Shown here piece by piece: positions 10,619 through 20,016 of a stretch of 64,000 bases of DNA. Where the stretch lies: positions 62,001 to 126,000 of the forward strand of contig JARVKI010000107.1 of the NCBI GenBank assembly GCA_036674765.1. Reading direction: 5' to 3'. The notes under the pieces are model-generated. The model ran no database searches. It was not told the DNA's origin and worked only from the letters and a program-made list of their open reading frames with translations. The position numbers were made by a program, and so were the translations under genes. Origin of the DNA: Seiridium cupressi (Eukaryota > Ascomycota > Sordariomycetes > Amphisphaeriales > Sporocadaceae). The first letter of the stretch is position 1, and each line of letters begins with the position of its first letter.

Positions 10619-11245
10619 TTAGCTGGCAAAAAGGGTATCCTCATCTCTCAAGAACTCTCCACAATCAGCTTGTCTGAAGCACACCACACCCGTAGGATCC
10701 AACCGTCTTGCCTCCGCCGTCGATCGTGCTGTGACTCCGAAACCCAGTGGTGTGTCGTTCATGTCGTAGACCACAACTCCTTGATGCTCGGGGCAGTCGT
10801 CGGACCACCGTCCCACATGCGCCTTGACAATGTTGCCACCGTACAAAAATGGCATGGTACCGTTCGGTCGAATCCAAATCTTGTAGCGCGCATGGGCGGC
10901 GAGGACAGGAAGACTGGTTATATGCAACCGGAACTTGCCAGTCTTGCTGAATTTTCTGGAAGGGTAATATATTAGCGAGTCCGTTCATTACTGTATAAAA
11001 GTCGAGACGAGAAGGACAATGACGAACCCTAGACATGTACCAATAGAAAGCAGCTTTTCTCTACTAATCGACGTGGCCAGGTTCGCTATCGAGAGCAGAA
11101 CATAGTATACGCGATCTCGTTGTAACCGAAAGACATAACGGTCGCCGTCGTCGAGCGGGGCGATGAGGTTGTTCAGAGAAGCGCCAGTATAATTGGCCAA
11201 TTTGGCGAAGAGAGTCTTCGTTTCTTCCTCTGTTAGTGGGCGCAT
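10619..11245 (-). CDS. NIP7: 60S ribosome subunit biogenesis protein NIP7
   Basis: Exons 11245-11028 and 10955-10619 (intron 10956-11027, GTTCGT...CCAG) give 184 residues, close to the usual 180. The start MRPLTEEETKTLFAKLANY is the conserved NIP7 N-terminus, so the upstream in-frame extension is rejected. Exon 2 carries the PUA domain with KFSKTGKFRLHIT, WIRPNGTMPFLYG, VPLGFGVTARSTAEARR-type sequence and the conserved end CGEFLRDEDTLFAS. NIP7 binds pre-rRNA in the nucleolus and is needed for 27S processing and 60S assembly. It is head-to-head with NOC3, another 60S assembly factor, across 231 bp. Confidence 0.96.
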
Positions 11246-11476
11246 CGTGAAGGATTGGTAGTTCTCTTCTAATGCGGTGGTCGCCAAATGAAGTTGTCCC
11301 GCGCTTGACAGTCTCCAAGTTTTCCCAAAATTTTGGCGGAGCACCTGTTATCGATAAGCGCGGCGGAACTGTCCCGCAATCCAAGCATGTGGGGGCCTGT
11401 GAGACCCCTGCAGCTTCATCAAATTTTAGCAAAGAATTGAAGTTGAAATAAAACCAACAACACATCGTGAGATACA
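11246..11476. promoter_or_regulatory. Bidirectional promoter, NIP7 / NOC3
   Basis: Only 231 bp separate the two start codons, so the genes must share promoter DNA including both 5' leaders. Both products act in the same 60S assembly pathway, which suggests co-regulation. No TATA box is evident. Confidence 0.65.
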
Positions 11477-13585
11477 ATGTCCACCATGGCTTCGAGACCG
11501 GCCAAGAAACGCAGAATCTCCGCATCAGAAGACGATGCGGACTCTAGCAAAGGCAACGTCAAGGTTCAGAAGGCGTTCTTCCAGAGCGCAAAAAACTGGA
11601 ACCTTGAGGATATTGAACCAAAGCCCAGGAAGGGCAGAAAGAAGGATAAGGATGCCTCTCAAAACGTCGAGCAGGATTATGAGTTGAAGGCGAGGAAGGG
11701 AAGGAAGCAGGACAGAGAAAGCTCTCGACTTCCTGTAAAACTGGCTGATGGCCGCCTTCATCACATCCCAGCGCCAGCAGATGACACCGTCTCTATTGAC
11801 GACGAGGATTGGTTGGAGGGCAAGGATTTATCAGATGTTGGGGACGATGAGGAGGAGCCGGTTCGGGAGGAAGTGCCCGAGATCCCAGTGTCTCAGCAAA
11901 TCCGCGAAGCCAAAGAAAGTCTTGCACAGACAGCTGTTACACTCAATGAGAATCCAGAAGAGAACGGGTCTGCTTTCCGAGCTTTGGCCAAGTACAACCA
12001 GTCAAAGATCCCAGCCATTATCAAGCTGGCACTGGCCACTCAACTCGCAGTTTACAAAGACGTCATTCCAGGGTATCGCATCAGGCAAGCCGACGAAGAC
12101 GCGCCAGAGGAAAAGCTGTCAAAAGACGTCAGGAGCTTACGGGCCTACGAACAGGCATTGGTCTCGGGATATCAGGCATATATCAAAGAGCTTGCAAAAC
12201 ATGCCAAAGCAGGACGAAATCAAGAACCTGTCAAGGGTCAGAGCATAGCAAGTGTGGCCATCACGTGTGCCTGCACGTTGTTGACTTCGGTACCACACTT
12301 CAACTTCCGCAGCGACCTGATCAAGATTCTTGTGGGCAAGCTTAGTACCAGGCGAGTAGATGAGGATTTCGAAAAGTGCCTCAAGGCCCTTGAGACTTTA
12401 TTCCAGGACGATGAGGAAGGACGACCAGCTATGGAGGCAACAAGCCTACTGTCGAAGATGGCAAAAGCCAGGGAATACCACGTTGATGAGAGTGTTGTGA
12501 ATCTCTTTCTACACCTACGTCTCCTATCCGAATTTTCCGGCAAAGCCTCGAAAGACCGCGTAGAGCGAGACCACGAGGACGAGAACTTCGGTATGAAGCC
12601 GAAGCAGAAGAAGGTGTTCCGGACGAAAAAGCAGCGAAAGGCACTCAAGGAAGTTAAGGCGCTCGAGAAAGACATGGCCACAGCAGACGCGCTTGTGAGC
12701 CACGAGGAGCGAGAGCGTATGCAATCAGAAACACTAAAGCTTGTTTTTGGTACCTATTTCAGGATTCTCAAGGCTCGCGTGCCGCATCTTATGGGCGCAG
12801 TTCTTGAGGGTCTGGCGAAATACGCTCACCTCATCAACCAAGATTTCTTCGGAGATCTTCTCGAAGCTTTGAAGGATCTGATTCGATATAGCGAGGCAGC
12901 AGAGGAGGCAGAGGCAGAAGACGACGAGGCTGCCTCCGTGGTGCCGGACCGCGACACGACTCGGGAGGCTCTTCTGTGCACCACAACCGCCTTTGCCTTG
13001 CTTGCCGGCCAAGACGCTCACAATGCCAAGGCAGACCTTCATCTCGATCTATCTTTCTTCACCACACATCTCTATACACACCTGCTCCCGCTGTCACTCC
13101 ACGCAGACCTCGAACTCGGCGCCCGATCCCTGCACCTTCCGGACCCGGATGCGCCAGTTCAACCGAACAAGTCCACCGCCCGCAACAAGGTCAACCTCCA
13201 AACGACGACGGTCCTCCTGATCCGCTGCTTGACCGCCATCCTAATTCCTCCGTGGAACATCCGCAGTGTGCCGCCACTACGCTTGGCCTCCTTCACAAAA
13301 CAGCTCATGACGTCCTCTCTACACACGCCAGAGAAGTCGACGCAAGCTATCCTGGCCTTGTTGGCGGACGTGGGCGGTACGCATGGGAAGAAAGTCTCGG
13401 CGCTGTGGAACACGAACGAACGAAAGGGCGATGGCACATACAATGCGCTGTCAGACAGTGTGGAGGGCTCCAACCCGTTCGCAAGCACGGTGTGGGAGGG
13501 TGAGATTTTGAGGCGGCATTACTGCCCCAAGGTACGAGAAGGCGTGAAGCTCGTTGAAAAGGCGTTCGGGAATGGCGGAAGATGA
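11477..13585 (+). CDS. NOC3: Nucleolar complex protein 3 (NOC3)
   Basis: One uninterrupted 702-residue frame. The first ATG (11477) and a second at 11486 in a better context (caccatgg) both fit; a basic nuclear signal follows (RPAKKRRISA). The N-terminal 130 residues are charged and low in complexity. A NOC3-type helical domain follows (REAKESLAQTAVTLNENPEE, then FRALAKYNQSKIPAIIKLAL), a basic block near 375-395 (KPKQKKVFRTKKQRKALKE), and the CBF/Mak21-like C-terminal region (ETLKLVFGTYFRILKARVPH and IRSVPPLRLASFTKQLM). NOC3 pairs with NOC2 in late nucleolar and nucleoplasmic pre-60S transport and also has a reported role in replication initiation in yeast. Divergent from NIP7. Confidence 0.94.
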   Translation: MSTMASRPAKKRRISASEDDADSSKGNVKVQKAFFQSAKNWNLEDIEPKPRKGRKKDKDASQNVEQDYELKARKGRKQDRESSRLPVKLADGRLHHIPAPADDTVSIDDEDWLEGKDLSDVGDDEEEPVREEVPEIPVSQQIREAKESLAQTAVTLNENPEENGSAFRALAKYNQSKIPAIIKLALATQLAVYKDVIPGYRIRQADEDAPEEKLSKDVRSLRAYEQALVSGYQAYIKELAKHAKAGRNQEPVKGQSIASVAITCACTLLTSVPHFNFRSDLIKILVGKLSTRRVDEDFEKCLKALETLFQDDEEGRPAMEATSLLSKMAKAREYHVDESVVNLFLHLRLLSEFSGKASKDRVERDHEDENFGMKPKQKKVFRTKKQRKALKEVKALEKDMATADALVSHEERERMQSETLKLVFGTYFRILKARVPHLMGAVLEGLAKYAHLINQDFFGDLLEALKDLIRYSEAAEEAEAEDDEAASVVPDRDTTREALLCTTTAFALLAGQDAHNAKADLHLDLSFFTTHLYTHLLPLSLHADLELGARSLHLPDPDAPVQPNKSTARNKVNLQTTTVLLIRCLTAILIPPWNIRSVPPLRLASFTKQLMTSSLHTPEKSTQAILALLADVGGTHGKKVSALWNTNERKGDGTYNALSDSVEGSNPFASTVWEGEILRRHYCPKVREGVKLVEKAFGNGGR

Positions 13586-14201
13586 TGAAGGGTATGTGAG
13601 ATGATCCTTTGGACTATCTAGCTTCGTGTAGATTGTTGGTGCATGACCATGTCAACTGTCCGTCATAATCAAGACAGATACTTTTGTGTCCTTTCGCTGA
13701 TGACTGTGAGCATGACTTATCACCTCTTTCGAAAATCGCACACCATCGCATTGCCATTGCGGATCGGTCAGCTGAATCATAAGCCATTTCGTTCCTGGTT
13801 TCGGTTTTCTGTTGATTATAGGTTATATGGATGGACAACACTGTAGACGAGAAACTTTTCCATTATGTGGCCACTAGACTAGTTCCTGGGACTATGAAGT
13901 ATAATGTCCACATATCTACGTACGCGTAGAAAAGGACAGATCCAGAGACAATTGCTGGCACATTTTGATATAGGGTCGAACAAGTGCCTTACAGGAAAAG
14001 AAAAAAGTACCGGTACTGGTGCTGCAACCAAAGCAAGGGACATCAACTCCAAAACTCCTTAATCAGCATCTCAGAGAGCCCCACAATCCCTCCGTCAAAA
14101 CATATTATCGCCACAGCGTACTGATGCTCTCCAGCTCTCGAATGGAAACAGGGTACCTTGAAAGGTTGTCCTCCCCAGGATCTGCAAGCCAACTTATCCG
14201 A
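13586..14201. other. Convergent 3' intergenic region
   Basis: 616 bp between the NOC3 stop and the stop of the reverse-strand gene ending at 14202. It should hold both 3' UTRs and terminators. No gene or repeat was recognised. Confidence 0.4.
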
Positions 14202-15461
14202 TTAAGTGGCCCATTTCGATGCGGCTAGTCCACCTCTGCCGCCACCGCGACGAGCACTGGTTGATGCAGCAGAGTTGAACGGCCGGCTGACTTGATCTGG
14301 TGTGCGGTCGTAAGCGCTGCTATTCTCGCTGATCGCTGCTCTGGGCTCAAAGTCCCGTACTGTAGCTGTAGCATGGTCGGCGCGAGGAACAAATGAGGAT
14401 GTTCCTACGGAGCCAGGCGAGCTAGCCATCATCGTGTTGCTTCCTCGGATACTCTGCTGAAACAGGTGCATAGGCGTAGGTGTTGAATGAGCCACATAGG
14501 CGGGGATCCAGTTTTGCATTCTCTGTCGGACAAATTAGTTATTTTCTTGGCACATTAATCGAGTCTTATCAACTCACCTCACCTCGCTAGGGTCGGAAGT
14601 CACAGCTTGAGGAGCCGCGGGCGACTGTGTTGATGACTGGGCCCATCTGGACTTGACAAGACCACCATGCTTTTTGGCTGGGGCGCGAGGCTTACCATCA
14701 TCACTTGTGGAGTCCACGCCCATCATGTCCACATCGCTCGTGTTTGATGCGTTACGGGTATGCTGCTCATGTGGGCCTGCCATTGCGTACGTGGACATCC
14801 GACCAGAGCTAGGAACTGCTGGTGTAATAAACGCAGTACCCTCAAGTGTGCGCTCCGGGAGCAACTCGTTTCTGGCTCTCTTGGCCGGTGCCTCCCCGTC
14901 ATCAGATCTCGAGACGGTGCGCTTGGGCTGGTTCGAGATGTCCTGCAGGGGATTGGTCATCTGAACGCTACGGTCAGTTGCCGAAGCAGGAGAAGCATCA
15001 GTCTCGGGCAAGGTCTCCATGGCACGAGGCCGTAGGCTCCTGTTATTGCTGAAGTCTGGTGGTCCATTGTCTTGCGGTGTTGCTGGAGATGAGATTCCGA
15101 CTCTTTGTGCTGCCTGTCGAGTGTGAGGCAGGGCATTGCTGCTAGTGCTGCCTTGAAATCTGCCAGCTGTTAAAGCCGCGGCGCTTGGTGAGAACCCGCC
15201 ATTGCCTGGAAAAGTATCGCGGACACCCTGGCGCGCTGTGTAGGGAGATTTTGAGAAAGAGGTAGCAGAATTGGAAGTAGAGCCTTGAGTGCTGCGCGCG
15301 GAACTTGCAGGACGCCCAGAGGAGCCGTGAAGTCCTCCACGACGACCTCGACCACCTCTTCCACGCAGGTTTCGAGTGCCAGTAATACCGAACTCTGCGC
15401 GCAGCTCTTTGGCAAGCTTTATCTGCTCTTGCAGGTCAGGGTTGGATTTTCCAGACATCAT
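14202..15461 (-). CDS. Low-complexity RGG-type protein, function unknown
   Basis: Exons about 15461-14583 and 14522-14202 join in frame to about 399 residues. Donor choice is ambiguous because GTGAGGTGAGT offers two registers that differ by one residue. The start is one of two adjacent ATGs (MMSGKS). After a short helical N-terminus (DLQEQIKLAKELRAEFG) comes an arginine-glycine box (RGRGGRGRRGG), then a long Ser/Thr/Pro-rich disordered region with a basic patch (APAKRARNE). A second RGG box lies at the C-terminus (ARRGGGRGG). A short motif recurs on either side of the intron: GGLVKSRWA and GGLAASKWA. RGG boxes usually bind RNA, so an RNA-related role is possible, but I do not recognise the family. 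The 5' leader from about 15637 may contain a further intron (GTAAGT). Confidence 0.72.
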
Positions 15462-16371
15462 GGATGATACGGCGGCACACCGTGGTAATGTGATGCAGAC
15501 TGTTGGCTGAATGTTAGGAAACAAATACTGGTGGGTCAATGATGAGATCGATGGTGATGAGAGAGGAAGATAGGAGAATTTGAGACGGTGATGATGGGAG
15601 AAGAAAATAATAAATTTTCCTCTCAAGGTAACTTACAATGTCAATGACCACCAAAGAACGAAGATCTGAGCAGGAAGCTGAGATGGAGGTGGGAAAGGAC
15701 AGCAAAGCCTGGGACTGAAACTGGAGATGGAAGAGTGTGGTGAGGAGAAGTTGTTGTTGTCAGATCGAAGATTCTGTGAGCTCCGTTCTTAGGAACCTCC
15801 AAAACCTCTGGACCCGCGTTTGCCTAATGGAACGATTAGAATTGGAAGGCGTGACCGTGAGACAAATCGGCGGGTTAGCTGCCTCCCCGTTGGCTCTTGC
15901 CTCCTGCCGGGGCGACCAGAACTACATCGTGAACTTTGTATCGCCAGGACCCCTGCCTGATATGCTCGTCGAACAGATATAAGTGGACCTCGAGTTGTCA
16001 ATAGGGTATGGTAGGACCAAAGATCGTTCGTTAACATGCCGAGATAAACACCCAAGGCCCCCTTCCGAGTACATTAGAAGGTTAAGTTGACAAATGCCTG
16101 GAAAATAATAAATAGGAGTCTTTGCAACTATAGGTATATGCCTTGTACCCGTGCCTATGCCTGAAGCGATTGAGAAAGATCCTGGAGAAGAGTATTCCCA
16201 GGGTTCAGTGAAACAATTTGTTATTAAGAATGGAAATTTCCGATTGCCTTACCCTGGAAAGATAGTGCCACAAGACCAAAGAGAACCTTCTACTATTGTC
16301 ATCTCATGAAATACACTGTGGCAAGTCGTAAAACCCAAGTCTAGCTGCAGTCTTTAGAAGCCGTGGTAGCT
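15462..16371. other. Intergenic, 5' leader of RGG gene and POP3 3' side
   Basis: 910 bp. The part next to 15461 is likely leader and promoter of the RGG-type gene. The rest holds only short frames with no signature. Confidence 0.4.
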
Positions 16372-17329
16372 TCATGTTGACTGCTCTACACCAAATCCTC
16401 GCGTTCCTTTCTGCCTTTTTCCTATTACGGTCTCAATTGTGTTGACCTTCGTGTCTTTAAATTGCGGGTCTTGTGACTCTTTGAACCAGGCTATGTCTAT
16501 GACTGGGACATGTTGACGAGTATAGTCAATAAGCACCTTGGAATTGGGTGCATTATCTCTGAGCCCAATGACAGAGACGCGCGGTATGCCCAAGGCCTCT
16601 GATAGTCGGTCCTGGCAAGCTTTGGAGAAGCCAACCAGCCTGATAGGCTCACTTGAGGGATTTTTGTGTGAGGCAACAGCTACCAATTGGGGTAGATGGC
16701 TGTTTAGAATGCTCGGCTGACCAGAGCGAGCGATAAATATTGCCGAATAAGGTGCAGTTGATGCTGTCCCTTGGCTTGACTCTTGACAATTCAAGTCTTG
16801 AGATTTGTCCTTTGCCTCCTCTCCCGTCTCAGCTGACTCGCTCTGCAGAAAACGAGTCACGATTGAAAGGCCTACGTCGACAAAGGTGCCGATTTCTGGG
16901 GCAGGAGGCGTGACTGGTTGCACATCTCCATTGGCGACTTCCTTGCGCTTCCTTTTCTTCTCTCGCTTCCCCTTAGAAGGCTTGATATACCTCAGGCGAT
17001 GATGGCCAATTGGAGAGAGTAGGCTACGGAATAAAGTTAGCTTCTAACAAACAAACACACCTTGACAATGATTGTAGATTATGCCACGCGAAGAGCCCTG
17101 TGACAGTTGCAACTCGCATGGAAGTAATGTGCCGGCCACCTGTTGAACTACCATGTCTAAACCTACTTGCATAAAAGCTCCAAGATGGTGTCTTGGTCCT
17201 CCAGAGTAATCTGAGGCCTAAATGTGTGGTTTGTTAGTCAAGAAGTAGAATGATGACGCATCGGCCAACTTGCCATGATACCGCAGAATAGGGGGTGTCG
17301 AGCTGAAACATGAATTTTTTCTTGTCCAT
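16372..17329 (-). CDS. POP3: RNase P/MRP subunit POP3
   Basis: Three exons, 17329-17274, 17217-17167 and 17023-16372, give 252 residues. The N-terminus MDKKKFMFQLDTPYSAVSW and PQITLEDQDTILELLCNLL match fungal Pop3 starts. Exon 3 carries a lysine/arginine-rich segment (KPSKGKREKKRKRKE), then PPAPEIGTFVDVGLS, YSAIFIARSGQPS, IRLVGFSKACQDRLSEALG and IPRVSVIGLR, the L7Ae-like core. Pop3 is a protein subunit shared by RNase P and RNase MRP, which process tRNA 5' ends and pre-rRNA. The first intron (17218-17273) begins with GC, not GT (GCAAGT...TTTAG), a known minor splice class; no GT donor keeps the frame. The second intron (17024-17166) is 143 nt and canonical. Confidence 0.86.
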
Positions 17330-18685
17330 TGTGACTGGCTTTTTGATTTTTTGTAGATTTGAATCCTAAATGCTTCCAGAACAAAGGCGAACTGTGTTAA
17401 TGGAGTCGTTGACAGGGAAGAAAGCGCCTTCAACGAGGCTGCAAGAAGTTTTCGGGTGGGCAGTCGGAACCCCACAATGCCCAACGTGACTTTTAGTGGC
17501 ACCTTGCAGGCTTGTGTAGAAGGTGGACAAGAATGCAAACAAGACACATCACTTATCCACACAGGGGTGTAATCAGAGCATATCCAATTCAGTCAACAAC
17601 AGGCATAGTGCATACAAAAGCTTTACTGTGTGCTCTGGGGATGTTGAATATATGCATAGTTTATCATATAAGCAACGTGGAGATTGCAGTTTGCTCCGCC
17701 GCCTATAATATTATCTCATAGGCTAAATGTGTGCGGATTCCCTTTTTATTGTTGCTCGAGTTTACTGGTCGCCCCGATTGCCCGCCTTCCAAGTCGGACA
17801 GTGGCGACATTTTGGCCGAACCGTGTTGTCGGCATTGCGAGCTACGCCGCTCGGCATAGAGATGTGACTTAAACAGCTAGCTTATCGCAGGTCCAACGGA
17901 AGTTTACTTCCAAATCTATGAATTCAGCGGAGTGCACTTGACGAAGGCTGGCGTACAATCGAAAGGGCACCCGTGGTAGCTTGTGCCCATCATTCAAACC
18001 GCCGCGTGTATCAGCTCCAACCATTTCGTACAACGGCTCTGAACTACGTTGTCTCGCCGATGAGGAGCTACATAACATTGAGGCATGGGCGTCCAAGGGA
18101 CAGTAACGCTGGTTCATGTCAACAATTTCGGTATACTATCTGAGTGAAGTGGGATACTTTGTCAATTATTAGACCCACATTGGTGGCGCGTTCTACTCAC
18201 CGGGTAATATGGGTAATATTTGGGAAGGCGACCATATCCCCAAGCTTGTCATGGTTAAAAAACGGAATGTGCGAATGTAACGATTTGGCTTTCAAGCCTA
18301 TGGGTATGGACCAAGAGAATGACTTCTGCATGAGCGAGGTGAAACCAGAACACGACGGGGACAGGGCTCATGATAAACAAAAAAACAGCTCTCAACCAAG
18401 AGAAATTGTTGCCCCTAGTCTTTGTCATGCAAAAAGCAAGTACGCCAAGCTCGCATATGAATTCATTGTACAGGATGTTGCATTTCCAAGATCCGCCATC
18501 AGCTTTGCGTTTGAGGTGGGGTTTACTACATTATTCGGTCACGATTTATACCTCAATTGGAGCCCGAAATTGATTGCATGTAATTGCGCAACAGCACAGA
18601 ATATACCTTCCGGCTCTGCTTTCTTTCCACATACAGCGTCGTCCTTCTTTGTCAATTTATATGCTGTGTTGGCATACCCCGCGAT
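17330..18685. other. Long intergenic region before BTB gene
   Basis: 1.36 kb between divergent POP3 and the BTB gene. A 196-residue forward frame from 18144 overlaps the BTB start but has no family signature, and an 82-residue reverse frame ends at 17869; neither is called. Both promoters lie here. Confidence 0.4.
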
Positions 18686-20016
18686 ATGGACGAAAAGTTC
18701 CATCAAATCGATCCAGATGGGGATGTGGAGTTAACCCTCAGGGACGCAGATCCTACTTTCGCAGCCTGGGATGACAATGAAAGAGTACTAATATCACATC
18801 CTCGGGATTTACCAGTCCACAACCGAATATCCAAGCTACAGACAAAATCTCGCACAGAGAAAAGGAGCATCGAAAAGCCTAATGCATATATCTCATTCAA
18901 CTTGGTGGATCCCGGTCGTGGTTCTGGACCTGCACCCGAATACTATACATCTTCCGATGATGAGTCTGAGAATGAGTCCGAGAACGAGCCTGAAACTGAA
19001 GACCTACTACCAGAAAGCTCAACCGCCTTCGAGGACGTGCCTAGGTCTGATGGCGAAGCTGAATTAATTCCCGAGGAGCCTTCTGCAACATTTCGATCTA
19101 CGACGCCTCAGCCAGAGAAGAAAGAGGAAATACGCATGAAGCTCTCTTCAAAGCACTTAGTGCTAGCTTCCAATTATTTCAGAAAAATGTTTGTCGGGCC
19201 ATGGAAGGAAAGCATTACTTCCTCCGGTAAATGCCATACTGTGGATGCCGCGGGGTGGGACACTGAAGCAATGTTAATCCTGATGAATATCATCCATGGC
19301 CGAGCACGAAAGGTCCCGCGATCTATAGACCTTGAGATGCTCGCCAAGATCGCAACTCTCGTCGACTATTACGACTGCCATGAAGTGGTCATACTGTATG
19401 CAGAGTGCTGGATTCGAGAGTTGAACACTGAGCTTCCAAAGAAGTATGGCAGGGACTTGGTCCTATGGCTATGGATTTCTTGGGTCTTCGGTAGCGAAAT
19501 TATTTTCGAAACCATAACAAAAACCGCGGCGTTGAAATGCAAAGGACCACTTCAAACATTGGGACTCCCGATTCCGCAGCACATAGTTGGTAAGTACATG
19601 TACCTAGTAAGCAAGACGACCCAACATGGCTAACTAGCCGTACAGAAACACTTGATCAACAAAGGCAAGAAGTGATCAGCCAGATCATCTCCGGACTTGA
19701 ATATCTTGTCTCATACTTCCACAAGAGAGAGAAGTGCACATTTGAATGCTCTTCGATCTTACTTGGTGCGCTTTCTAAGCATCTACGAGCGGCATGTCTG
19801 CTCAGTTTGAAGACTAAGAGACCATTCCTCGGCTACAGTATCGAGGCAACCACGGCCATAGTACGAAACTTTGGATCGCCGACCTGGTACGACAATTCCC
19901 ATGGATCCCGTCATTCTCGGCATAGTTGTACCCTCTCAGAGTTTACGGAATCGACCATTAGTAGCTTGGGAGATGGTGTAGCTGGCCTCAAGTTGGAAAA
20001 CTTCCATCATGAATAA
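18686..20016 (+). CDS. Fungal BTB/POZ domain protein
   Basis: Exons 18686-19589 and 19646-20016 (56-nt intron, GTAAGT...ACAG, branch CTAACT) give 424 residues. The start is MDEKFHQIDPDGDVELTLRD; DPDGDV opens many fungal BTB proteins. The BTB core continues after residue ~150 with MKLSSKHLVLASNYFRKMF, then DTEAMLILMNIIHGRARKVP and DLEMLAKIATLVDYYDCHE. The C-terminal family region follows (LVLWLWISWVFGSEIIF, GPLQTLGLPIPQ, CTFECSSILLGALSKHLR). Between the first strand and the core is an acidic, Ser/Glu-rich stretch of about 130 residues. BTB domains mediate dimerisation or link substrates to cullin-3; what this lineage-expanded family does is unknown. Confidence 0.87.

Noticed and set aside
18144..18734. 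196-residue forward frame upstream of and overlapping the BTB gene
   Set aside because: No domain, no good start context, and it overlaps the well-supported BTB start in another frame.
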